Below are positions 8,683-16,521 of a stretch of 64,000 nt of DNA, piece after piece; position 1 is the first letter of the stretch, and every line of letters begins with the position of its first letter. Below the pieces are notes generated by a model, which saw only the letters and a program-made list of their open reading frames with translations, ran no database searches and was not told where the DNA came from. The stretch comes from VAZQ01 sp035693615 (lineage in GTDB: Bacteria; Pseudomonadota; Alphaproteobacteria; Rhizobiales; Xanthobacteraceae). Made by a program: the position numbers and the translations under genes. Location of the stretch: positions 152,832 to 216,831 of the forward strand of contig DASSGH010000043.1 in NCBI GenBank assembly GCA_035693615.1. The letters are read 5' to 3'.

Positions 8683-9228
8683 GTGTCCGACGGCCCCCGC
8701 CTCGATTTCAGCGACTACCTTCCCTACCTCATCAACCGCGTGGGCTGGCTACTGGTGATCGACTTCGGGCAGAACACGCTCGCCGGTCACCGATTGAGCA
8801 TCGCTATGTGGCGCGTCCTCGCCGTGCTCGCCAACAACGACGGGCAGCGTCAGGTCGACGTCGCCGCTAGGACCAGCATCGATGTTTCAACCCTCTCGCG
8901 CGTGGTCACCCGTATGGTGAAGATGGGCCTCGTCAGCCGCGCACGCTCTGCCACCAACAGCCGCGAGGTCGTCGTGCGCCTGGCGCCGAAGGGAGCGGCG
9001 ATTCTCGCGCGCGTGGTGCCGCACGCCATCGCCTTGGAACGAAGAGCCATCGCCGGAGTGCCGGCGCAAGATCTGCGCGTCGTCAGGCGCAGTTTGCGGC
9101 GCATGTACCAGAATTTGGCGGCATCGGCCGGCGTCAGCGAACCGGCCGAGGCACCCTCCGCCCGCGCGAGCGCGGCTTCCGTCGCTTCTTCACTCCGTCG
9201 ACGACAAGGCGGGCGAACTCGGAACTGA
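8683..9228 (+). CDS. MarR-family transcriptional regulator
   Basis: The 181-residue protein has a winged helix-turn-helix at about residues 40-110. The recognition region SIDVSTLSRVVTRMVKMGLV is followed by the wing segment RARSATNSREVVVRLAPKG. MarR dimers usually repress a neighbouring operon and let go when an aromatic or phenolic ligand binds. GTG at 8683 is chosen because AGCAGGA lies upstream and the domain begins soon after; the frame is open back to an ATG at 8554. It is divergent from the LLM/MetE-like/binding-protein operon, its probable target. Its last 95 bases overlap the end of the convergent tetR gene. Confidence 0.82.
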   Translation: MSDGPRLDFSDYLPYLINRVGWLLVIDFGQNTLAGHRLSIAMWRVLAVLANNDGQRQVDVAARTSIDVSTLSRVVTRMVKMGLVSRARSATNSREVVVRLAPKGAAILARVVPHAIALERRAIAGVPAQDLRVVRRSLRRMYQNLAASAGVSEPAEAPSARASAASVASSLRRRQGGRTRN

Positions 9229-9799
9229 TCCGCTCGATCGCCACCTCTTCGTGGCGGTACCAGTTCGCGGCCGCGTTGGCCATGCCGAGGATGGCGAGGA
9301 CGGCCAGTCGGGTATCCAGGTCGGCGCGGAATTCGCCGCGCCGCACGCCTTCCTTCACGACGTCTTCGAATAAACGCTCGACCCCGCGCGACCACTTTCC
9401 AATCCGCCGGCGGCTTTCGCCCGGCAGGTGCTGACGTTCGTTCAAGAATACTCGCACGAAATCGCTGCGATCCGTCAGCGGAACCAAGTGCGATTTGATC
9501 AGGCGCGAAAGCTTCTCCGCCGCCGTGCCCGGCCCCGAGGCAATCGCCTTGGCCACCTCGAAATATCCAGCCACGCCCTGGAGACAGACGAGCTCGAGCG
9601 CACCCTCCTTGGACGGAAAGTAATAATAGAGAGAGGCCTGCCTGATGCCGAGCACGTCGGCGATGTCTTGCGTGGTCGCGCCGTGGAAGCCGTGTTGCGC
9701 GAACACGCGCGCCGCGGCCTCGATGATTTCCGGCGCACGCCGCCGCGGGCTTGTTCGCGAGCGCCGTGAGGGAAGCGGCACGACGGTCATGGTCCGCAT
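9134..9799 (-). CDS. TetR-family transcriptional regulator
   Basis: In this 221-residue protein the N-terminal helix-turn-helix is clear at residues 20-65: EIIEAAARVFAQHGFHGATT, then DIADVLGIRQASLYYYFPSK. The C-terminal ligand domain is TetR_C-like with no assigned ligand. The C-terminus is very basic (KKRRKPRSRGRR) and overlaps the end of the convergent marR gene by 95 bases. It diverges from the MetE-like gene at 9905. A CTAT-N6-ATAG palindrome in the shared promoter, repeated upstream of the acyl-CoA ligase operon, hints that it controls both. Confidence 0.88.
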   Translation of the reverse strand: MRTMTVVPLPSRRSRTSPRRRAPEIIEAAARVFAQHGFHGATTQDIADVLGIRQASLYYYFPSKEGALELVCLQGVAGYFEVAKAIASGPGTAAEKLSRLIKSHLVPLTDRSDFVRVFLNERQHLPGESRRRIGKWSRGVERLFEDVVKEGVRRGEFRADLDTRLAVLAILGMANAAANWYRHEEVAIERISSEFARLVVDGVKKRRKPRSRGRRVPRPVR

Positions 9800-9863
9800 T
9801 CTCCATGGCGAGCCGGCGCGGCTCCGCGGTTGTGTTGTGCCATGCTGGCGGGCTAAATTCTAC

Positions 9864-9877
9864 CTATTGAGCTATAG
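9864..9877. promoter_or_regulatory. Candidate TetR operator, CTAT-N6-ATAG
   Basis: CTATTGAGCTATAG lies in the 105-base gap between tetR and the divergent MetE-like gene, 65 bases from the tetR start and 28 from the other. It has the same arm sequence and spacing as the site at 3391-3404. The location fits autoregulation. Assignment to this TetR is an inference. Confidence 0.35.
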
Positions 9878-9904
9878 ATAAACGCAAAACGTACGGACCG
9901 AGGC

Positions 9905-11017
9905 ATGAGCATCCGTCCGGATGGCCGCCCGCCGTTTCGCGCCGACCACGTCGGCAGCCTGCTGCGGCCGCAGGCCTTGCGCCGAGCGTTCCGCCGGCAC
10001 GCCGCGAACGAGATCGGAAACGACGAGTTCGCGCGCATTCAGGACGATTGCATCCGCGCCGTGGTGCGTCTGCAGGAAGAGATCGGACTTGAGGTGACGA
10101 CGGACGGCGAATTTCGCCGTGGCTCCTACTGGGGTCGGTTCGTGGAACGAACCGAAGGCCTGGAGGTTCGCCCTGCGCTGCTCAAATTTCGCGACGAGCG
10201 GGGTGAAGAGGTCGATTTCACCGCGCCCTATGCGACTGGAAAGGTTCGCCGCACGCATCCGCTCGCCGTCGATGAATTCGCGTTCTTGCGCGCCGTGAGC
10301 GCACGCACTGCCAAGATCACGCTGCCCGCGCCTTCGACCATGCACTTTCTGCGTTTTTCCGACTTTGCCGACCCTGCCGTCTATGCCGATGTGGATCGGT
10401 TCTTCGCCGACCTCGTCGCGGTGTTCCAGCAGGAGATCGCCGAACTGGCGCAGGCGGGTTGCCGGTACCTGCAGATCGATGAAATCGCGATCGCTTTGTT
10501 GTGCGATCCCTCGATCCGGAGCCGGATCATCAGCGCCGGCAGCGATCCCGAGGCGCTGGTCGAGCGCTATACCGAAGCCATCAATGGCGCGGTGGAGGCT
10601 TGCCCCGCGGAGGTGGTCATCGGCATTCACATGTGCCGCGGCAATTTCAGAGGTCGCCATCTCGCCGACGGCGGATACGACTGGGTGGCGGAGCGCTTTT
10701 TCGCGCGCGCCAAGGCAAACCATTTCCTGCTCGAATATGACACGCCGCGCGCAGGCGACTTTACGCCGCTGCGTTTCGTGCCGAAAGGAAAGGGCGTCGT
10801 ATTGGGGGTCATCAGCAGCAAGGCGCCCGCGCTCGAATCCATGGACGACTTGCGGCGGCGAGTCGAGGAAGCGGCGAAGCACATCGAGCTCGAGCGGTTG
10901 GCGATCAGCCCGCAGTGCGGCTTCGCCAGCAGCGCCGGCGGCAATCCGCTCACCGAGGCGGACCAGCGCGCGAAGCTGCGGCTCCTCGTCGATGCCGCGC
11001 GGGCGATCTGGCAATAG
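9905..11017 (+). CDS. MetE C-terminal-domain-like zinc methyl/alkyltransferase (second copy)
   Basis: This 370-residue protein belongs to the same short MetE-like group as the gene at 6162-7328 but is clearly diverged. It opens FRADHVGSLLRPQALR and has VTTDGEFRRGSYWGRF near residue 65. Zinc ligands are conserved: His and Cys in GIHMCRGN, Glu in FLLEYDTPR and Cys in SPQCGFASS. It would transfer a methyl or alkyl group to a thiol, acceptor unknown. It is divergent from tetR. Two short MetE-like genes within 4 kb suggest a degradative pathway rather than methionine biosynthesis. Confidence 0.85.
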   Translation: MSIRPDGRPPFRADHVGSLLRPQALRRAFRRHAANEIGNDEFARIQDDCIRAVVRLQEEIGLEVTTDGEFRRGSYWGRFVERTEGLEVRPALLKFRDERGEEVDFTAPYATGKVRRTHPLAVDEFAFLRAVSARTAKITLPAPSTMHFLRFSDFADPAVYADVDRFFADLVAVFQQEIAELAQAGCRYLQIDEIAIALLCDPSIRSRIISAGSDPEALVERYTEAINGAVEACPAEVVIGIHMCRGNFRGRHLADGGYDWVAERFFARAKANHFLLEYDTPRAGDFTPLRFVPKGKGVVLGVISSKAPALESMDDLRRRVEEAAKHIELERLAISPQCGFASSAGGNPLTEADQRAKLRLLVDAARAIWQ

Positions 11018-11089
11018 TGGCCAGCGCAAGCGCACGGCGAGGCGGCAGCGGGCGTTGATCGACCGGCGCGATTGGCTCGTGCAACGGCA

Positions 11090-11659
11090 TCAGCCGGCAA
11101 AGCCGCCATTGTCGAGAAAGGCTTGCTCCTGCGGCGTCACGGCGCGGCCCAAGGCCGCGTTGCGATGCGGGAAGCGTCCGAAGCGGCGGATGATATCGGC
11201 ATGCTCCTCGGCATACTTGCTGAACTCGTAATCGCCGTAGCGGCACGCCAGCTCCAGGCAGCGTTCCTGGTCGGCAAGGTTTTCCGAGTGCATGAACGGC
11301 AGATAGAAGAACTGGCGCTCGGGATGCGAGACCTGCCGGTCAAAGCCGCAACCGATTGCGCGGCCGGCCACGCTGCGGGCAAGTTCGTCGGTGGCATACG
11401 TGCGCCGGTCGCCGCGAAACATGTTGCGTGGAAACTGGTCGAGCGCGATGACGAGGGCAAGCGCGCCTTCCGGCGTCTCTTCCCACTTCGCCAGCTCGCC
11501 CGCGCGGCCGGCGTGCCAGAGCGAGCAAAAGCGCCGCCTGACTTCGAGATCGAAAGCTTCGCTCTTCTCGAACCATTGGTCGGGTCCGGCCGCGCGCCAG
11601 AACGCAAGCACCTCGGCCGGGCCGATCGCGGCTGTGCCAGACTCGGTGCCGCCGGTCAT
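11090..11659 (-). CDS. DUF924 family protein
   Basis: The 189-residue cytoplasmic protein matches DUF924, an all-helical family related to TPR folds. Family motifs are visible: EVLAFWRAAGPDQWFEKSEA near the start, ALALVIALDQFPRNMFRG near residue 65, and FFYLPFMHSE near 115. Its biochemical role is unknown. Its start overlaps the stop of the upstream acyl-CoA synthetase gene by four bases (ATGA), so the two are translationally coupled. It converges with the MetE-like gene. Confidence 0.85.
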   Translation of the reverse strand: MTGGTESGTAAIGPAEVLAFWRAAGPDQWFEKSEAFDLEVRRRFCSLWHAGRAGELAKWEETPEGALALVIALDQFPRNMFRGDRRTYATDELARSVAGRAIGCGFDRQVSHPERQFFYLPFMHSENLADQERCLELACRYGDYEFSKYAEEHADIIRRFGRFPHRNAALGRAVTPQEQAFLDNGGFAG

Positions 11660-13455
11660 AGGCGCAGCTCGCCGGAATTGATCCGCTCGTACAGTGCGGG
11701 GTCGAGACGCACGAACGCCTTACGTTGCGGATCGTTGAAGTAGACCGGGTCGGCGATGCGGCCGGGATCGAAGCCTTCCTTCACGACGTTGATCTTCTTC
11801 TGCTTGAAGGTGCTGGTGACGTCGTTGTCCTTGCGTATGCGCAGGAATACCGGCCGCGCATATTCGGGCAGCTGCTGCGCGATGTAATCGTGCAGCGCGG
11901 TGAGGTTGAGGTTGTCCTTGGCGACGATTGCGGCCATTCCGGCGCGGCCGTCACGGCCGGGAATTTGCACGCCGTAGACGTTGGTCTCCAGAACGCCGTC
12001 GAACCTCCCCACCGCCTCCTCGACTTCGGTAGTCGACACGTTCTCGCCTTTCCAGCGGAAGGTATCGCCAATGCGGTCGACGAAATAGAAGTAGCCGTCC
12101 TTGTCCTTGCGCATCAGATCGCCGGTGCGAAACCACACGTCGCCTTTTTTGAACACGTCGTGCAAGATCTTTCGGTTGGTCTCCATGTCATTGGCGTATC
12201 CCTCGAAACGTTGGCCGGGCCTCGATGGGTCCTTCATGATCTTGCCAATGACTTCCCCAGGTTCGTCGACATCGCACTCGATGCAGAAGCCGCGCTCGTC
12301 CCGCACCGGCTGCTGGGATTCCGGATCGAAGCGCACGATCTTGGTTGGGAAACGCGCGGCGATCCACCAGGGCAGCCGGCCCACGGCGCCTTCCTTTCCG
12401 TCGAAATTGAACAGCGAGACGTTGCCTTCGGTCGCGGCATAGAACTCGATGATTTGCGGAATTTTGAACCGCCGCTTGAATTGTGGCCACACGTCGGGGC
12501 GCAAGCCGTTGCCGCACGCCAGACGCAAATGATGCTCCCGCTCTTTCGGACTGGGCGGCGAATTGACGAGATAACGGCAAAGCTCGCCGATATATTGAAA
12601 GCACGTGCAGTCCCAGCGCACGACGTCGTCCCAGAACTCGCGCGCGGAGAATTTGTCCCGGAGCACCACCGACCCGCCGTTGACCAGAAGCGCGCCGGTC
12701 GCGACCACGCCGCCGGCGGTGTGATAGAGCGGCAGGCAATCGTACATGCGGTCGCTGGGACGGGTGTCCATGACCCCGGCAAACGCGTAGCTCGCCAGCA
12801 TCACGCGATAATGGTTGACGTTGGCGGCCTTGGGCAGCCCCGTCGTTCCCGACGTGTAGATGTAGAGCGCACGATCCTCGATGGTAAGCGCGGGAAGCTC
12901 AGCAGCGGCGAGGTTGTCGCCGCCGACGTTGTCGAGCGCGCGGTCGATACGCGGCGAATTGGCGTCGGGCTCGCCGTAAACCCAGATTTTACCCTCGCCC
13001 GCGATATGCGCCCGCGCGCCTTCCAGCGAGTCGAAAAGTTCGGCTGCCACGATGATGTGCTTTGGGCTCACCACGTTGATGCAATAGGCGAGCGCCGTCC
13101 CGGTGAGGTGCGTGTTGATGAGCGCGACCACGCCGCCGACGCGCGTGATCCCAATCCAGGCGGCCAGGAATTCCGGCCGCCCCGGCATCATCAGACAAAC
13201 GGTGTCGCCCTTGCGCAGATGCTGCGCCAGCGCCCAACGCGCATAGCGGTTGGAGCGCGCGGCGAGCTCGCGATAGGTGAAGCGCTCGTGATCCGAGAGG
13301 AGCGCCGGCGCGTCGCCGTACTTATCGGCAAGCTCGAGGATCACTTGCGGAAAGACGCGGGTTGGGTTCTTGGCGATCGGGGTTGTCAGCTTGAGAGTGC
13401 GCAACGCGCCCTTGAGGGAGATCACCTCAGCAGTCAGCCGATCGAGCAATCCCAT
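11656..13455 (-). CDS. Long-chain acyl-CoA synthetase (FATP/FadD6 type)
   Basis: This 599-residue ANL enzyme has the AMP-binding motif IYTSGTTGLPKAANV near residue 195, EFYAATEGNVSLFN near 345 and the FRTGDLMRKDKDGYFYFVDR motif near 470. The order, length and ATEGN motif match the FATP/very-long-chain acyl-CoA synthetase branch rather than the FadD15-like ligase at 1453-3333. It would turn fatty or bile-acid-like carboxylates into CoA thioesters at the membrane. It is followed by an overlapping DUF924 gene. An SCP2-type thiolase lies 2 kb away, so lipid or steroid-like side-chain degradation is plausible. Confidence 0.9.
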   Translation of the reverse strand: MGLLDRLTAEVISLKGALRTLKLTTPIAKNPTRVFPQVILELADKYGDAPALLSDHERFTYRELAARSNRYARWALAQHLRKGDTVCLMMPGRPEFLAAWIGITRVGGVVALINTHLTGTALAYCINVVSPKHIIVAAELFDSLEGARAHIAGEGKIWVYGEPDANSPRIDRALDNVGGDNLAAAELPALTIEDRALYIYTSGTTGLPKAANVNHYRVMLASYAFAGVMDTRPSDRMYDCLPLYHTAGGVVATGALLVNGGSVVLRDKFSAREFWDDVVRWDCTCFQYIGELCRYLVNSPPSPKEREHHLRLACGNGLRPDVWPQFKRRFKIPQIIEFYAATEGNVSLFNFDGKEGAVGRLPWWIAARFPTKIVRFDPESQQPVRDERGFCIECDVDEPGEVIGKIMKDPSRPGQRFEGYANDMETNRKILHDVFKKGDVWFRTGDLMRKDKDGYFYFVDRIGDTFRWKGENVSTTEVEEAVGRFDGVLETNVYGVQIPGRDGRAGMAAIVAKDNLNLTALHDYIAQQLPEYARPVFLRIRKDNDVTSTFKQKKINVVKEGFDPGRIADPVYFNDPQRKAFVRLDPALYERINSGELRL

Positions 13456-13663
13456 AGTTGGTCCGGTGCTGGCCGGCGCTTCTCACCGGTCGTTGCGGCG
13501 AAGCATCGGACAGCGGGCAGGGGGTGGCAAGAGCGCCCATGGCCGCTGTGCTCGCGCAACGAAGTTCGCGCCGCCGGCCGGGGAGGCGCCTGCACGTTCG
13601 TTTCTAACCATGCGGGGTGATGCTTCGTCCGCAACCAGATGTTATTCGTCGGCCGCCCGGCGG

Positions 13664-15115
13664 CTACTTTGCCGGCGGACTCTGCTCGGCCGCGGGAGTA
13701 ATCGTCATTGGCGGGGGCGCAGGCTTCTTTGCTTTCGACTTCGCTGCCGGTTCATCGCCGGAAGCGGCCGCCGCGGACGCGGCATCCTTCGCGCCCTCTT
13801 TGGGCGCCGCCCTCGATTTCGGCTTGGTCGCGGGCGCATCGCCGGAGGATACGGCGGCGGTCGAGGACGCGCCGTCCTTCTCCGCCGTGGACTTGCGCTT
13901 CGGCTTCGCCGCGGGTGTGCTCGACGTCGTCGCCGATGCGCCATCCTTGTCCTTGGGTGCGGCCGGCTTGATCACGGCGGTCTTGCTTTTTTCCGGCTTC
14001 GATTCACCCGACGCCTGCGAGGGCGCCGGCGGCGGTTTGGTGCCCGTATAGACGACCACCGGCTCGCCCAGCTTGCGGTCCTGCAATGGCGCAGCGCCCT
14101 TGCCCTTCCCCGGGTGCAGACTCGCGAGGAACACCGCATACGGAGACTCGGGATTGTTGTTGGCGACGAGGTCGTCCTCGTCCTCGCTCGCCGGTCTCTT
14201 GCGATGCCCTCCGCACATCTCGTCGCGCAGGTTGGGCGGGGCGGCGGCCACGGGTTGGACCGATTCGACCGTGCCCAAGGGGCCCGTCAGCCAGGACAAG
14301 GCGGTATTGCTGTTGAAGCCGCGCTCGAGTAGTTGCGCCGCCTTCAACGCGCGTGCCGCGGACGAGGGCGCGCCGAGCACCACCGCGATGAGCCGCCTAC
14401 CGTTGCGCGTCGCCGAGGCGACGAGATTGAAGCCGGAGGCGCAGATGAAGCCGGTCTTCATTCCGTCCGCCCCGGGATAGCGGCCGATCAAGGTGTTGTA
14501 GTTCCACCGCACCATTTTGCCCATGCGGATGCCGGGCAGGTGCCAGTAATAATCGTATTCCGGCAGGTCGCGGAGAATGGCGCGCGCCAAGATGGCGAGG
14601 TCGCGAGCGGACGTCATCTGGTCGTCGGCAGGCAGACCGTTGGGATTGACGAAGCTCGACTGGATCATGCCGAGGCGCCGCGCGGTGGCGTTCATCTCGT
14701 CGGCGAAGCTCTCGATCGAGCCGGCCACGCCCTCGGCGAGCACGACGGCCATATCGTTGGCCGATTTCACCATCAACATCTTGAGCGCGTTATCGACGGT
14801 GACCACGGTGCCGACCGCGAATCCCATTTTCACCGGCGCCTGCGCCGCGGCATTCGCCGAAACCACGAGTGGCGTGTCGAGGTTGAGTCGGCCCTCGTTG
14901 ACCGCGCGCAAGGTCACATACGCGGTCATGAGCTTGGTGACGGAGGCGGGATACCACGGGTTGCCCGCGTTGTGGCCATAAAGAACCTTGCCGCTCTCGA
15001 CATCGATCACGAGCAGCGCTTCGGCCTGCGCGCGGCTCACCGTCAGGGCGGTTGCGGCGCAGGCGAGGCTCACCCACATGAGCATGCGTGCAAGAGAAGA
15101 TCGCGTCGAAGACAT
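13664..15115 (-). CDS. D-alanyl-D-alanine carboxypeptidase (peptidase S11) with long basic C-terminal tail
   Basis: This 483-residue penicillin-binding protein trims the terminal D-Ala from peptidoglycan stem peptides in the periplasm. All three active-site motifs are present: SVTK at 58-61, SAN at 118-120 and KTG at 220-222. A signal peptide precedes them (ALTVSRAQA). The ATG at 15115 is chosen since it starts the signal peptide; the frame is open further upstream. After about residue 300 comes a long low-complexity tail rich in Lys, Ala, Pro and Ser, which probably binds the wall or nucleic acid-like polyanions nonspecifically; its role is unknown. Confidence 0.9.
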   Translation of the reverse strand: MSSTRSSLARMLMWVSLACAATALTVSRAQAEALLVIDVESGKVLYGHNAGNPWYPASVTKLMTAYVTLRAVNEGRLNLDTPLVVSANAAAQAPVKMGFAVGTVVTVDNALKMLMVKSANDMAVVLAEGVAGSIESFADEMNATARRLGMIQSSFVNPNGLPADDQMTSARDLAILARAILRDLPEYDYYWHLPGIRMGKMVRWNYNTLIGRYPGADGMKTGFICASGFNLVASATRNGRRLIAVVLGAPSSAARALKAAQLLERGFNSNTALSWLTGPLGTVESVQPVAAAPPNLRDEMCGGHRKRPASEDEDDLVANNNPESPYAVFLASLHPGKGKGAAPLQDRKLGEPVVVYTGTKPPPAPSQASGESKPEKSKTAVIKPAAPKDKDGASATTSSTPAAKPKRKSTAEKDGASSTAAVSSGDAPATKPKSRAAPKEGAKDAASAAAASGDEPAAKSKAKKPAPPPMTITPAAEQSPPAK

Positions 15116-15354
15116 CACGGCTCGGCTGTTGTCCTTGGCTTTTCGGGAAACGCTCCACAGGCGGAAAGGTCTAAGCTCACCGGGGATGAAAGGCAAAAGC
15201 GAAAAGCGCTAGGATGGACACGCTGATGCCCGGGAGAGCCGTTAGATGGTGCTAGAAAACGTCCAAAATTCGGCAAGTTACACCTCGGCGGGCGTTGCCC
15301 CTCGACGACAATTGCGGAAATGACGTTTAGGCTCGACATCGACAGGAGATCGCC

Positions 15355-16521
15355 GTGACCGCTTGCATCGTTGGCTGGGCTCACACCCCCTTCGGGCGCC
15401 TCGAGGGCGAGACCGTCGAGAGCCTGATCGTCCGGGTCGCGACCGAGGCGCTCGCCGATGCCGGGGTTGCCGCCGCGGATGTCGACGAGATCGTGCTCGG
15501 GCATTTCAACGCCGGCTTCTCAGCCCAGGATTTCACCGCATCGTTGGTCCTCCAGGCCTCGGCGGACCTGCGCTTCAAGCGTGCGAGCCGGGTCGAGAAT
15601 GCGTGTGCCACCGGCTCGGCCGCCGTGCATCAGGGGCTCAAGGCGATCGCTGCCAGGACCGCCCGCATTGTGCTCGTGGTCGGCGCCGAGCAGATGACGA
15701 CGACGCCCGGTCCCGAAATCGGGCGCAACCTGCTCAAGGCCTCTTACGTGCGCGAAGAAGCCGAGATCGACGGCGGCTTCGCCGGGATTTTCGGCCAAAT
15801 TGCCGCGCGCTACTTCCAGCGTTGGGGCGACCAGTCCGACGCGCTGGCACGCATCGCCGCCAAGAACCACAAGAACGGCGTCGGCAATCCCTATGCCCAA
15901 ATTCGCAAGGATCTCGGCTACGAGTTCTGCCGCACCGAAAGCGAGAAGAATCCGCGCGTGGCGGGGCCGCTCAAGCGCACGGACTGCTCGCTGGTCTCGG
16001 ACGGCGCCGCCGCCGTCGTGTTGGCCGACGTGACGACGGCGCTCAAGCTGGGCAAAGCGGTCGCCTTCCGCGCCGCCGAGCACGTGCAGGACTTCCTGCC
16101 GATGTCGAAGCGCGACGTGCTCAAGCTCGAAGGCTGCGCGCAGGCCTGGACCCGCGCGCTCGCGAGTGCCGGCATCGCGCTCTCCAACCTCTCCTTCATC
16201 GAGACGCACGACTGTTTCACCATCGCCGAACTGATGGAATACGAGGCCATGGGCCTGGTGCCGGAAGGGCAAGGAGCGCGCGCCGTGGCAGAGGGTCTCA
16301 CCGAGAAGAACGGGCCGCTGCCGGTGAATCCCTCGGGCGGGCTCAAAGCCAAGGGTCATCCGATCGGCGCGACCGGCGTGTCGATGCACGCGTTAACCGC
16401 CATGCAGCTCATGGGCGCGGCCGGCGAGATGCAAGTGAAGGACGCGAGTCTCGGCGGCATCTTCAATATGGGTGGGACGGCGGTGGCGAACTACGTGAGC
16501 ATCCTCGAACGGATCAAGTAA
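15355..16521 (+). CDS. Thiolase-family acyl-CoA acetyltransferase, SCP2-thiolase type
   Basis: The 388-residue enzyme should cleave 3-ketoacyl-CoA with CoA or run the reverse condensation. The nucleophile Cys lies in ENACATGSAA near residue 84. The HDCFTIAELMEYEAMG segment near 283 and GHPIGATG near 338 are those of SCP2-type thiolases, which lack the second Cys near the C-terminus; here that place reads FNMGGTAV. The start is GTG at 15355, with AGGAG seven bases before. Its end overlaps the end of the convergent GT-C gene by 31 bases. Acetoacetyl-CoA, branched-chain or sterol-side-chain substrates are possible. Confidence 0.9.
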   Translation: MTACIVGWAHTPFGRLEGETVESLIVRVATEALADAGVAAADVDEIVLGHFNAGFSAQDFTASLVLQASADLRFKRASRVENACATGSAAVHQGLKAIAARTARIVLVVGAEQMTTTPGPEIGRNLLKASYVREEAEIDGGFAGIFGQIAARYFQRWGDQSDALARIAAKNHKNGVGNPYAQIRKDLGYEFCRTESEKNPRVAGPLKRTDCSLVSDGAAAVVLADVTTALKLGKAVAFRAAEHVQDFLPMSKRDVLKLEGCAQAWTRALASAGIALSNLSFIETHDCFTIAELMEYEAMGLVPEGQGARAVAEGLTEKNGPLPVNPSGGLKAKGHPIGATGVSMHALTAMQLMGAAGEMQVKDASLGGIFNMGGTAVANYVSILERIK

